DNA of 64,000 nt from Bacteroidales bacterium (GCA_016709025.1 JADJEQ010000005.1:316790-380789); one strand, 5' to 3'; positions 45,801-54,263 are shown, counted from the stretch's first letter. Numbers and translations: made by a program. The notes: a model not told the origin generated them from the sequence alone.

Positions 45801-47187
45801 CCTGCACCTTGAAGTGGATGAGCACAGCGCCGATGCCGGCCTGATCACACGGTGTGAAGCATTTCTCGACAGCCTCGACGGATATCAGAAGGTAAGAGGA
45901 ACATCCGCTGACATGGCTGCAGTCAGCATCAAACATTCACGCAGCCTCGACGGCCGCACCTTATACCTGCCCTATGCCGGTGATACGGTTCACATGATTG
46001 CCGCGGCTGCCCGCAGTGCCGGTATCAATGCTGAAGTGCTGCCCATGCAGGATGCAGGCGATCTTGAAATTGCCCGAAAACATACCAACGGTCAGGAGTG
46101 CTTTCCGGCCATCTGCACCACAGGGAGTTTCCTTAAAAAGCTGATGGAACCAGGCATTGATCCCAAAAAGATTAGCTTCTTTATGCCCGATCACAACGGA
46201 CCGTGCCGCTTTGGCGATTACAATAAATTGCAAAGACTTATTTTCGACAAGCTTGGTTATCCGGAAGCCCACATCATGACCCCCAGCAACGAGGATGCTT
46301 ATGCCGATCTTGCTGGTGACAAATCAAGGACCTTCCGGATGAATGCCTGGAGCGGCATCGTTGGGCTCGATATTCTTCGCCGTATGTTACAGGAGCGAAG
46401 GCCTTATGAGTTGAATAAGGGAGAATCCAACCGCGTTTATCTTAAATGGCGCGGCCAACTGGTGAAATCAATAGAGAACGGTTCAAAAGACACAGGTTCG
46501 TTACTGGAAAAGGCCGGCACTGATTTTCAAGCCATTGCTGCCGATTATTCAAAGAGGAAACCCGTGATAGCCATTGTAGGGGAGGTGTTTATGCGCGACA
46601 ACCCATTCTGCAGTGGTCACCTCATCGAACGGCTCGAAGAAATGGGAGCAGAAACCATTATTTCTCCGTTTGGCGAATGGCTGCATTATTCCTCATACCG
46701 TTACTGGCGCGACAGTGTCTGGAAAGGAAGCCTGAAAGGCCTGTTCAAATCGAAAGTGCAGCAGGTTTACCAGCATTTTACAGCAAAACAACTCACCGGC
46801 AAGGTGAAGGATTTCCTGACATTGCGCGACGATCTGGAAATAGATGAGATTCTGAAGCTTTGCGGACCATATATTCATAAGGATTACGACGGAGATCCGC
46901 CCATCGCGCTGGGCTCGGCGGCCGGCCTGACAGAGATGGGGATTTCAGGAGTTGCACACATACTTCCGTTTACCTGCATGCCGGGAACCATTGTTTGTGC
47001 CGTTTCCAACGATTTTAAAAAGGATCACCACAACATCCCCTGGCTCAACTATGCTTACGATGGACAGGAAGACAGCAGCATCGAAACAAGACTCCAGGCT
47101 TTTATGCATCAGGCAAAGGAATTTTCAGCAGCCAACGGCTTTGATAAGCCTGAAAAGTGGTTTAAAGAGTTGAAGTCGGAGGTCTGA
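42898..47187 (+). CDS. Giant dual-domain acyl-CoA dehydratase activase (BadF/BcrA/HgdC-like)
   Basis: A 1,429-residue protein read from the ATG at 42898 (MVTPSDVKGN), directly before the first conserved strand. Two ASKHA ATPase domains occur in tandem (about 17-280 and 335-610), each with LGLDIGS / LGIDVGS phosphate loops. Each has a Cys pair placed like the [4Fe-4S] ligands of HgdC: Cys145 (LCAAGTGSF) with Cys185 (GRCSVF), and Cys459 (VCAAGTGSF) with Cys499 (DRCTVF). A Cys-rich FTCNACTNHC segment and DUF2229-like / dehydratase-D-like regions fill the C-terminal half. Known activases inject an electron into 2-hydroxyacyl-CoA dehydratases or benzoyl-CoA reductases. No such partner is adjacent, and the physiological role of these fused forms is not established. 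Confidence 0.9.
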   Translation: MVTPSDVKGNPEQLKFHLGLDIGSISINAVVIDEAGKVLENRYEYCYGKPFDVLLRVLDELILTYNISSIGTVAYTGSGGKQAAQMAGGVFVNEIIAQSTSVSQLYPQIRTIIEMGGEDSKLIFMENGSASGFSRLSDFSMNSLCAAGTGSFLDQQAKRIQVPIEHEFGKLALLSENPPRIAGRCSVFAKSDMIHLQQVATPLHDIVAGLCFAVARNFKSTLGRGKKFEKPFIFQGGVAANAGMVRAFSEVFELDPDELLIPEHHASMGALGAIFHTLKHLNGNDITFRGTAGIADYLASDRSNSARLSPLKLSGAVYDKEVRKVLPEGKKTGVYLGIDVGSLSTNVVLIDELNQVIARRYLPTASKPLNAIQRGLKEIFEEVGEKVEVLAAGTTGSGRYLTGDFVGADSIRNEITAQATAAIAWDPEVDTIFEIGGQDSKYISIEHGVVVDFEMNKVCAAGTGSFLEEQAEKLDISIYDQFADVAMKSEKPVSMGDRCTVFMESDLNSHQQKGAAISDLVGGLAYSIVQNYLHKVVGDKPVGQKIFFQGGVTNNKAVVAAFEKVTGKSITIPPHFDVTGAIGAAILARKSMATGQKTRFKGFHVSNIPFTVSGFTCNACTNHCEIQRVKIEGEEKMLFYGGRCEKYELDERKGKGKDIPNLFVERLNMLLGDYQETPDNDKISIGIPRALMVFYQQFPFWRSFFEQLGFRVVLSDPSDQQTVTRSIELMVSETCLPVELMHGHVQNLLDKKVDFVFQPFIVNAKGAKENPTNNCNCPWVQSYPFMVRSAFADHSIRERFLTPTLHFRYFERALKKELTQFMKDKFGIPVSKTHRAIEIADGLQVDFEESVKKRGREVMANLPKDKRALVMLGRPYNTTDPLLNLRLVEKLINLDTLPIPVDFIPLEDENIFADYKMMYWPNGQKIMSASRIVRKTEGLYAVYLSNFRCGPDSFLTHFVRTEMKGKPYLHLEVDEHSADAGLITRCEAFLDSLDGYQKVRGTSADMAAVSIKHSRSLDGRTLYLPYAGDTVHMIAAAARSAGINAEVLPMQDAGDLEIARKHTNGQECFPAICTTGSFLKKLMEPGIDPKKISFFMPDHNGPCRFGDYNKLQRLIFDKLGYPEAHIMTPSNEDAYADLAGDKSRTFRMNAWSGIVGLDILRRMLQERRPYELNKGESNRVYLKWRGQLVKSIENGSKDTGSLLEKAGTDFQAIAADYSKRKPVIAIVGEVFMRDNPFCSGHLIERLEEMGAETIISPFGEWLHYSSYRYWRDSVWKGSLKGLFKSKVQQVYQHFTAKQLTGKVKDFLTLRDDLEIDEILKLCGPYIHKDYDGDPPIALGSAAGLTEMGISGVAHILPFTCMPGTIVCAVSNDFKKDHHNIPWLNYAYDGQEDSSIETRLQAFMHQAKEFSAANGFDKPEKWFKELKSEV

Positions 47188-48143
47188 AGTCGGAAGTGAG
47201 AAGTGAAAAGTGAGTAGTGAGTAGTGAGTAGTGAGTGAAGAGTGAAGAGTGAGAGTGAAGAGTGAGACAAAGTGTGAAGTGAGTGATGGATAGTGAAGAG
47301 TGAAGAAAAAGAGTGAGTAAACATCAGTGAAGCGCACAAAAGATAGATGAAGAAGGACAGGCAGGGCAGGGGGAGAAGGAGCAAGACTGAAAGAGGAAAA
47401 GAAGCGAGAGAGGAGGAGGGAATGAAGAGACTAATTGAATTAGGACAATCGAGAGAGGCTGATAAACCAAGAAAGGGATAGCCCTGAAACAAAAGAAATG
47501 AAGGGGCGAAACATCATAACCGTGGGCGAGCGCAGCGAATCCCACGGATACTCACCAAAGAAAATCAAGCCCTGAAAGGGCGAAACAATCCCAGGTTCTA
47601 GAATAAGGAGATGAAGATACGAAGGACCAGGACAGGCAGAAACAGGGGGGAGAAAGAACGAGGAGACTGGAGACTAAGAGACTGGAGACAAAGAGAAAAA
47701 GACGAGGGAGAGGGAGAGAGGGAGTGAAGGGGAGACTAATTGATGAAGAGACTAAGCGACAGAGAGGCTGATAAACTAAGAAAAAAGGGATAGCCCTGAA
47801 AGGGCGAAACATCATAACCGTGGGCGAGCGCAGCGAATCCCACGGTTACTCGCACCAAAAAGAAAATCAAGCCCTGAAGGGGCGAAACAATCCCGTGTTC
47901 TGAGAATAAGGAGATGAAGATACGAAGGAACCAGGGAACAGGGAGAAATGGTACACTAAGAGAAAAAGAGAAAAAGAGAAAAAGAGAAAAAGACGAGGGA
48001 TAGGGAGAGAGGTAGTGAAGGGGAGACTAAGTGAATAAGTTACCTGTACGGTTATCGTTAACGCAAACTTTTGGTATATTATTTGTTAAAAAAGGCTTCG
48101 CAAAACCAGGGTAATTTTCAAATATCTGTTAATACGTGTCATC
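47188..48143 (+). repeat. Repeat-rich intergenic region with a duplicated block of about 175 bp
   Basis: 47190-47330: heptamers of the AGTGAGT / GAGTGAA kind. 47453-47630 and 47762-47935: two direct copies of one block holding two AGCCCTGAAAGGGCGAAAC motifs and a hairpin CCGTGGG ... CCCACGG. Copy 1 carries a 13-bp insertion or variant in its first motif. Between and after them are purine-rich words, ending with (AAAAGAG)n near 47955-47995. Purine bias is on the sense strand of the upstream gene. No gene seen. Confidence 0.88.
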
Positions 48144-49448
48144 ATGAAAGCGTTGAAAATTTTTTTTGTCTTAATTCTTTTACTCGTCACCGGATTTAGC
48201 CTGAAAGCCCAGGATTATGCGGATCAGAAACTCAACCTGCCCGGAGATAACCTGAATCTTTATGCTGTAATGAAACTCTTTCAGGAGTCGGAAACACTTG
48301 AAGGCTTCGAAAGAAGCCTCAACGCCGAGGACTCTAAAATCAACAACCTTGACCTGAACGGGGACAACCTGATCGATTACATCAAGGTGATTGACTATGT
48401 GGATGGAGAATCGCACACCATTGTCCTACAGGTTTCGGTTACCGAAAAGGAAAATCAGGATGTTGCTGTTTTTACAGTGTCTAAAGACGATAAAGCCCAG
48501 ACTCAGATTCAACTGGTGGGCGACGAATACCTCTATGGAAAGGACTACATCATAGAACCCAACTATGATGACACTGCCGGCGAAACGCCAAACCCGGGTT
48601 ATACCGGAAATACCACAGTCGTGGAAGGCGAAACGGTAGTCATCACCAAAACCACCTATGTTGAAGTTCAGTCATGGCCTGTTGTCAGGTATATTTATAC
48701 ACCGTCATACGTGGTATGGCATTCGCCCTGGAGATATGGTTATTATCCTTCATACTGGAATCCATGGCGTCCTTATTACTGGGATTATTATTACGGATAT
48801 CATTCACACTATAATTACCATTATTACGGACATTACCGTCATTGTACCCATTACCGGTATCCAAATTATTCGCACAACTATTACAACGGTCATCGTGCTT
48901 ATTCATCAACCGTGCGGACGAACAGAGACAATGGTCGCTACAAGGATACCTACTCCCGTCCCGATCTGCGCAAAGAAGGCTCTGCAGAGTTCAAAAGAAA
49001 GAATCCCAATGAAGTTCGTCCTGCTACCCGTCCTTCAACAAACGGACAATCTACCGCAAAGCCTTCAGTAAAACCGGAATCCAGGCCCGGAGAAAGTAAG
49101 CCGGCAACCAGACCAGGTACTACCAGCCCTTCTTCAAAACCTGCGGTTAACCCTTCGTCAAAACCAGCCACCAGGCCGGCCACCAAACCAGAAACAAAAC
49201 CGGCAACAAAGCCATCGGCCAAACCAGCAAGCAGGCCAGATGCTAAACCCACGACCAAACCGGCAGCCAAACCGGCAGCTAAACCGGCAAAACCGGCTAA
49301 ACCGGCTGCCAAACCCGCAGCCAAGCCGGCAGTTAAACCGGCGACCAAACCAACAACCAAACCTGCTTCTTCAGGCAAGACCTCCAAACCATCGTCGCAA
49401 CCCCAAAAGTCAGGTACAGGTGAAAAGAAGAACAGCGGCAGCAGATAA
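48144..49448 (+). CDS. Exported Tyr/Trp/His-rich protein with Lys-Pro-Ala tail (paralogue A)
   Basis: A 434-residue protein with four zones. A signal peptide (MKALKIFFVLILLLVTGFSLKAQ) comes first. A conserved domain (about 25-135) contains LNLPGDNLNLYAVM, EDSKINNLDLNGD and a DLNGDNLID loop of the calcium-binding DxNxDxxxD type. Next is an aromatic/His-rich belt (about 170-260: WHSPWRYGYYPSYWNPWRP, then Tyr/His clusters). The tail (about 290-434) is almost only K, P, A, S, T, R, built of KPAx tetrapeptides. The conserved domain and belt recur in the gene at 56619, but the tail there is entirely different. Exported, very basic at the C terminus. The family is not recognised and no function can be given. 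Confidence 0.85.
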   Translation: MKALKIFFVLILLLVTGFSLKAQDYADQKLNLPGDNLNLYAVMKLFQESETLEGFERSLNAEDSKINNLDLNGDNLIDYIKVIDYVDGESHTIVLQVSVTEKENQDVAVFTVSKDDKAQTQIQLVGDEYLYGKDYIIEPNYDDTAGETPNPGYTGNTTVVEGETVVITKTTYVEVQSWPVVRYIYTPSYVVWHSPWRYGYYPSYWNPWRPYYWDYYYGYHSHYNYHYYGHYRHCTHYRYPNYSHNYYNGHRAYSSTVRTNRDNGRYKDTYSRPDLRKEGSAEFKRKNPNEVRPATRPSTNGQSTAKPSVKPESRPGESKPATRPGTTSPSSKPAVNPSSKPATRPATKPETKPATKPSAKPASRPDAKPTTKPAAKPAAKPAKPAKPAAKPAAKPAVKPATKPTTKPASSGKTSKPSSQPQKSGTGEKKNSGSR

Positions 49449-49464
49449 TCTGCTCAAATCCTCT

Positions 49465-49548
49465 TCCTCTCCGTCTCTCAGTCCCTCAGTCTCTCAGTCT
49501 CTCAGTCTCTCAGTCTCTCATTCCCCTTGTCCCCTTGTCCCCTTCTTC
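49465..49548. repeat. (CAGTCTCT)n octamer array between convergent genes
   Basis: Pyrimidine-rich CAGTCTCT / CAGTCCCT words fill the 100-bp gap up to the stop of the minus-strand gene at 49549. They are purine-rich on that gene's sense strand. No hairpin terminator was found for either flanking gene. Confidence 0.85.
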
Positions 49549-49893
49549 TCAGTCCGTCAACCGCCCGCCTGCACTGATCCAGTCGGCAATTTTAGCTTTG
49601 TCTGTTGCTGATAATGCTCCGGTAGGTGGCATGGTGCCCTGGTCAACAGCCTGTGTTTTAATCCGTGAACCGGCAGCAACAATGTTGCTGTTGGTTTCGA
49701 AGTTAAGCCCCCCGGCATTGGCAGGCGAGGCATGACAGCCGGAGGTAGCGCAATTGCCGGCGATCACGGTTTTTGCTGCAAGAAACTTAGGTCCGGGTGT
49801 TTCTGTTTGCGGATCGTTGTCTTCACTCTTTGAACAGGAAATAAGCATCCCGACTGCAATTGCCAGGCCTAGAAAAAAATTGATTCTTTTCAT
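49549..49893 (-). CDS. Cytochrome-c-like lipoprotein with CX4CH motif
   Basis: A 114-residue protein. The N-terminal signal has lipobox MLISC (Cys20). The body contains GNCATSGCHASPANAGG, a haem-type motif with four rather than two residues between the cysteines (CX4CH), followed by a GTMPP segment that supplies a likely distal Met and the ending KIADWISAGG usual for mono-haem cytochromes. This CATSGCH variant is frequent in predicted surface cytochrome-like domains of Bacteroidota and Planctomycetes. Whether haem is attached covalently is unproven. It is solitary, next to convergent paralogue A. Confidence 0.78.
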   Translation of the reverse strand: MKRINFFLGLAIAVGMLISCSKSEDNDPQTETPGPKFLAAKTVIAGNCATSGCHASPANAGGLNFETNSNIVAAGSRIKTQAVDQGTMPPTGALSATDKAKIADWISAGGRLTD

Positions 49894-50471
49894 TTTAATA
49901 GTTTTAGGGTTGTTTAATAAATGTTCAGCATTGAAGTTGGTTAACTGTAACTTTCAATAAATGGTTTCAATCGACAAATCTATCAATCGTCCCTTCAGGG
50001 GAAAAATAAAAGCTTCCCAATGGGAATTATTGGATACCGGATAAGCATTTTCAAAGGCCTACCAGTTTCAGAATGCTGCCTCTTTCATAAAATGTATGTT
50101 CATTGGTGTTGTTAAAATACTGTTAAAGCAACCTCATGCAGTAATCAAATTTTTGAGTTTATTGTTTATCAGTATATTAACCCGCAATTTCACAAATTAA
50201 TCAACGAAATCTTTTATTACCTGACGTGTTTGCCCTTGTGGCTAAAGTCAGATATGCTTTCGTTAAGATGTACGGAAAATATATGAATATTGAGCCTGCT
50301 CCGAAAAGTCAAAAAGGAAGATTTGACACCAGAACGCCAACACGTTGGTTTATACAAAGTGTTGATTATCATAACTCTGAAATTTCCGGATTTCAGTCCC
50401 ATCATGTCTTACTGACAAATAATCTGTTTTCGGAGTGGTCTCAGAATATGAACTTTTAAAACCAACCAGGT
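49894..50471. repeat. Intergenic region with a dispersed repeat copy
   Basis: No gene I accept. 50293-50345 is a copy of the repeat at 38742-38804 in opposite orientation (GCCTGCTCCGAAAAGTCAAA, then GACACCAGAAC). A short frame spanning 50226-50459 is largely made of it. A TTCCCAATGGGAA palindrome lies near 50015. Confidence 0.7.
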
Positions 50472-50945
50472 ATGAAAAATCTACTTCTTTTCAGTCTGTT
50501 AGTCCTTCTAATAGGGTGCAGTCAAACTACCAGTGAAACCGGAGATGCAAGTCAATCCGTAAGCCTGGTAAATGTCGATTCCCTCAATGCTGGTTTTCTG
50601 GCGGGATGGAACAACCATGATTCTGCAGCCATCATGAATATCTTTGCAGACTATGCCATTGTCTTCAATGATTCACTTTTGCATAAAGGTAAACAGGAGA
50701 TCGCTGACCGATGGGTGAGTCCTGGTGTAAAAGTGCTTGGAAACATCAAAACATTTTCTGCCCTCCACAATATAAACGGGAATATTGCTTACGATGCAGG
50801 AACCTATACGCTCGACATCACATTGCCGGATGCTGTGCTGAAAGAAAAGGGTAACTATTCACTGGTGTGGGAAAAGCGGGATAATGACTGGAAACTGGCC
50901 ATGGTGCATATCGAAGACGTCACCCAGATGCCGGATGTGAAATAA
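50472..50945 (+). CDS. NTF2-like (SnoaL/DUF4440-type) lipoprotein
   Basis: A 157-residue lipoprotein with lipobox LLIGC (Cys16). The body has the pattern of small NTF2-fold proteins: a first helix (LNAGFLAGWNNHDSAAIMNIF), ADYAIVFNDS, a glycine turn before KQEIADRW, then strands ending YSLVWEKRDNDWKLAMVHIE. Such domains bind small hydrophobic ligands or act as enzymes; family members in this phylum are usually annotated DUF4440. No catalytic residues can be assigned. Monocistronic. Confidence 0.78.
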   Translation: MKNLLLFSLLVLLIGCSQTTSETGDASQSVSLVNVDSLNAGFLAGWNNHDSAAIMNIFADYAIVFNDSLLHKGKQEIADRWVSPGVKVLGNIKTFSALHNINGNIAYDAGTYTLDITLPDAVLKEKGNYSLVWEKRDNDWKLAMVHIEDVTQMPDVK

Positions 50946-51081
50946 ACCTACCCGGTTACTTCTGGTGGATATGAAAAATGAATGCGGGCTGAACAGAATC
51001 CCGCAATTTCCTGCTATTCAACATCACCACCATCCTGAAAGCAGGTTACCGGAATTTAAGAATTCCTTTCTCATACTTGAT

Positions 51082-52152
51082 TCATTTGTTTTTCAGCGCC
51101 TTATATCTTGGCCCCCAGAATTTATACCGGGTCAGGGAACTGTATTCCACCAGCAGTCCGAAAAACCGGAACCGAAGCAGGTAATGGATCAGGCGATACC
51201 ACAATCCCAGAAATGCCAGCATAAGAACCGTTTCGATAACAAATTTCAGGATCCCGTTTTCTATGGTGAAAACCATCAACCCAAAATACCTGTAAAATAA
51301 CACCATAATAATGGATGAGAAAATCATCAGGTATCCTATAATAAATCCATGCCCGGTTTCTATGGCCTTTTCGGGACAACTACCCATGCACTTCATACAG
51401 CTTTCGCAATTGAACGTCCAGAAAGGCCTTTCATCAACCTTAACGATGGCCTTTACCGGACAGCCCTTTAGGCAAACATCGCAGTTGGTGCAATCTTTTG
51501 AAGCATAAAAGGATTTGGCGAACAGGAAACGTCCCGCAAAGTAATATCCGAATGATACCGGCGAAACCAGGAGATCCTGAACAATTTCATATAAGCCTTT
51601 AAAATTGCTCTTGCCAGAAAACACACCCCTGGCAAAAACAATGACCTTCTCTTTGCTTTTATCATGCAGGTATTGAACGGTTCGGTGGTTCAATCCCGGG
51701 TGTATGGAGATCCAGTTGGAAGGGAGGTCAACCGGGAACATTGCCCGCATGGTGAAGCCCTTCAACCAGAGAATGAGTGTTGCCAGGTAAAAGGTAATGC
51801 CCGACAATCCGGGGGTTATCCACCGGCCAATCAACATTCCTGCCCTGGTGTTCATCAACAGTACTTTGTTCTTCCCTTTTGGAAACCGCAGTAAAAAATG
51901 CAGCATCACCGGCGGGTAATTAAAGCCATGAACCGGCGAAACAAACACAAGCAGGGCCCCGGCTTCAGGTGGTTCAATGTTAAGCCGGTCGATGGCGGCA
52001 ATATTGATCAACCTGCATTCAATCTTCATTTCCTCCGCAACCTTTGCCAGCCACAACGATACATTCTTTGAATTGCCCGATCCGGAAAAATAGTAAACGA
52101 TTACATTCTGGTATACAGCCAAATCACCAACTACGGGGTTAATCTCTTTCAT
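51082..52152 (-). CDS. EFR1-type flavodoxin plus 2x[4Fe-4S] ferredoxin membrane protein
   Basis: A 356-residue protein read from the ATG at 52152 (MKEINPVVGD). An in-frame Met at 52206 would add 18 residues, and any longer start would lie in tandem repeats. The flavodoxin-like N-terminal domain has FMN phosphate loop SGSGNS (23-28) and VSPVHGFNYPP. Two [4Fe-4S] motifs follow at Cys221/224/227/231 (CTNCDVCLKGC) and Cys249/252/255/259 (CESCMKCMGSC). Two C-terminal hydrophobic segments (about 270-320) suggest membrane attachment. The layout matches EFR1-family proteins, predicted low-potential electron carriers. The partner is unknown. The other end lies in an intergenic repeat region. Confidence 0.87.
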   Translation of the reverse strand: MKEINPVVGDLAVYQNVIVYYFSGSGNSKNVSLWLAKVAEEMKIECRLINIAAIDRLNIEPPEAGALLVFVSPVHGFNYPPVMLHFLLRFPKGKNKVLLMNTRAGMLIGRWITPGLSGITFYLATLILWLKGFTMRAMFPVDLPSNWISIHPGLNHRTVQYLHDKSKEKVIVFARGVFSGKSNFKGLYEIVQDLLVSPVSFGYYFAGRFLFAKSFYASKDCTNCDVCLKGCPVKAIVKVDERPFWTFNCESCMKCMGSCPEKAIETGHGFIIGYLMIFSSIIMVLFYRYFGLMVFTIENGILKFVIETVLMLAFLGLWYRLIHYLLRFRFFGLLVEYSSLTRYKFWGPRYKALKNK

Positions 52153-52705
52153 GATAAAATTATAAACTATAGTATATTTAGCTAACTGGATTTCAGTGCC
52201 TTTCATTCTGATTTCAGGCAAAATTACAAAAGCTGTTTCAGAGATCCGGTAAACAAAATGATATTTTTTTTGGAATGATGGAATGATGGAATGATGGAAA
52301 TGGGTGGAATGATGGAATGGTGGAATGATGGAAGTCGGGGCACGCGTCAGAAGATAAGACGCGCGCAAACAGTGGAATGATGGAATGATGGAATGATGGA
52401 ATGGTGGATGGAATGATGGAATGATGGAATGATGGAATGATGGAATGATGGAAGTCGGGGCACGCGTCAGAAGATAAGACGCGCGCAAACAGTGGAATGA
52501 TGGAATGATGGAATCGTGGAATGGAATGATGGAAAAATTGGAAATTGGAAATTGGAATTGGTTATTGGAATAATGGAATAATGGAATTATGGAAATTGGA
52601 AATTAGAAATTAGAGATTAGACTCGAAATTGGAAATTCTCCTTTTTCTCCCCTTCTCTCACTCTCCCCTTCTCCCTCTCTTACCTTCTCTCAGTCCCTCA
52701 GTTCC
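52153..52705. repeat. (GGAATGAT)n octamer arrays with a 120-bp duplicated unit
   Basis: 52153-52259 is AT-rich 5' DNA of the flavodoxin/ferredoxin gene. From 52270, GGAATGAT octamers alternate with a 42-bp insert (GGGGCACGCGTCAGAAGATA ... GACGCGCGCAAACAG, with a GCGTC/GACGC stem). The insert occurs at 52331-52372 and again, base for base, at 52451-52492, 120 bp later. TTGGAAA heptamers follow (about 52535-52600), then pyrimidine-rich words to the stop at 52706. Confidence 0.9.
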
Positions 52706-53947
52706 TCAGTCCCTCAGTCCCTCTAACTCCCTACTCTCCATCAGCTTCTTTTCCATGCTACTATATTCATATGCAACCGTATTGATGGGCTGTTGCGCTT
52801 TCTGAAAATCGCCGTTGTCTTTATATTCCAGTAAATTGAGCTTTAAAGTTTTTGGATAAACCGATTGTCTGCCGTTGTTATAGTTTACCTTCAACGAAAT
52901 ATCCGCAAAAAGACATTCTTCGGGATGAATTTTGACCAGGAACCGGTCTGATTTTCCGCCTTCAACGCTTTGCGAAGTCTTAACCGTGATGGTTTTCCCC
53001 TTGTCATTCACAGAGATCCTTGCCTGGTATTTCATGGAGGGGGGCAAATACGCCAACGGGTGCTGATACCTCACCAGCTCAAATCCGGATGCAGTTTTGA
53101 TTAAATCGTATGAGGTTGCGGCATGTCGGACAAAGCCCCAGTTTAATTTGTATTCCTTCAGAATGCCATTTTCCAGGTAGCTGATCCTGCCATAGAATGT
53201 TTCGCTGCTCAGGATTTTGTTTTCAGCAATCAACCCGTTCCTGAATGTTAAGAATTGTTTTAACTCATCCGTTTCATCAAAGTTCCGGCCGAACAAAGGG
53301 TTGGGTGTCCAGAAACCCAGTTGTTCCTGGTAGGTTTTCAGTTGGTCCTTTTCACCCTCCGTGATCAATTCCAGTTTGCCGGCCAGCCCGGGCTTCAGCA
53401 CGATGGTTAAATGCCCTTCAGGACTACCAATAGACTTAAAGGCATCGTTGTCAAAATCCCACAATCGTTTTGCTCCATCCGAGATCAGTTCAATGCTTTT
53501 GATTTCATTTCCGCCCCAGCCATAATTCTCCAGTTTCAACTTCAGATTGCCCTTCGCATCCACTTCCGGACTGGCTTCAAAGGCAACCTGATTGTCAATC
53601 CGGGCATCAAGGATTTCCAGCTCAATTGAATTCAAAACAGCAGGTTTATCTCCACTGTTGTTGAGCGTCAAATCCAGCATCAGCGGAAACTCCAGCTTGT
53701 ACTTCCCCGGCCAGTCTGATTTTGACTGTAGCGTAAACAGGGGCTTTATCAGCACCGCATTTCCTGATTCGTCAACCGAGTAACAAGCTTCGTTGTCGTC
53801 ATCAGCGAAAACGGAGATTCCTGCCCAGTCTATAGCCGCTTCATTCTTTTCGGTATAATTTTCTATCTGATTAATGGTAACATTTTTGCTGTCGGTCACC
53901 ACAGCAGTTTTTGAACTCTTTTGCCGGAAGAAGTCGAAAAATCCCAT
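52706..53947 (-). CDS. Unrecognised 413-residue protein of a two-gene unit
   Basis: I do not recognise the family. It starts MGFFDFFRQKSSK, without signal peptide or membrane helix. A short module SKNVTINQIENYTEKN (about 21-36) leads into a beta-rich body with alternating hydrophobic/charged strands and many Lys, Asn, Asp residues. The body includes WPGKYKLEFPLMLDLTLNN, suggestive of Ig-like or sporulation-control-like beta sandwiches. The last residues (ELEGLRD) run into the adjacent (GAGGGACT)n array, so the C terminus may have grown by repeat invasion. The upstream gene ends 6 bp before its start. Probably cytosolic and partnered with that membrane protein. Confidence 0.75.
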   Translation of the reverse strand: MGFFDFFRQKSSKTAVVTDSKNVTINQIENYTEKNEAAIDWAGISVFADDDNEACYSVDESGNAVLIKPLFTLQSKSDWPGKYKLEFPLMLDLTLNNSGDKPAVLNSIELEILDARIDNQVAFEASPEVDAKGNLKLKLENYGWGGNEIKSIELISDGAKRLWDFDNDAFKSIGSPEGHLTIVLKPGLAGKLELITEGEKDQLKTYQEQLGFWTPNPLFGRNFDETDELKQFLTFRNGLIAENKILSSETFYGRISYLENGILKEYKLNWGFVRHAATSYDLIKTASGFELVRYQHPLAYLPPSMKYQARISVNDKGKTITVKTSQSVEGGKSDRFLVKIHPEECLFADISLKVNYNNGRQSVYPKTLKLNLLEYKDNGDFQKAQQPINTVAYEYSSMEKKLMESRELEGLRD

Positions 53948-53953
53948 AACTGA

Positions 53954-54184
53954 CTAATTGCTCTGGTTGACTTTCACATCTTCGCTGTCGGATACTTCAG
54001 AATTTGAATCACCGCGCTGATGAACATCCACTTTTTTCGACTTTTGAATCCGGGAAACGGACTGTTTCTTCGAGAAATCAAATACGCCTCCCAAAAAAGA
54101 GAGTTTTCCGTTGCGGGCCATAAAGACAATGGCTATCGCCACAACAGCCAGTACTATAATGGTAAGAATCTTTGCATCTATCAT
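53954..54184 (-). CDS. Small single-helix membrane protein of a two-gene unit
   Basis: A 76-residue protein from the ATG at 54184 (MIDAKILTIIVLAVVAIAIV; an earlier start at 54217 would add 11 polar residues). One membrane helix (about 4-22) is followed by a cytosolic tail, FDFSKKQS ... VSDSEDVKVNQS. The tail motif DSEDVKVNQS echoes DSKNVTINQI in the next gene's product, 6 bp downstream on the same strand. The pair is probably co-translated and may act as membrane anchor plus cytosolic partner. The family is not recognised. Confidence 0.7.
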   Translation of the reverse strand: MIDAKILTIIVLAVVAIAIVFMARNGKLSFLGGVFDFSKKQSVSRIQKSKKVDVHQRGDSNSEVSDSEDVKVNQSN

Positions 54185-54263
54185 ATCTGGGGTTTTTTTA
54201 GATAAGGTAATTAACACAATTGAAGGCTAAATGTTTGATAGCTCTTTTGTTAAGTACTTTGAA

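Noticed and set aside
50226..50459. 77-residue + strand reading frame
   Set aside because: Its middle is a copy of the dispersed repeat found inverted at 38742-38804.
52153..52488. N-terminal extension of the flavodoxin/ferredoxin protein
   Set aside because: Most of the extension would be translated tandem repeat; homologous architecture starts just before the flavodoxin loop.
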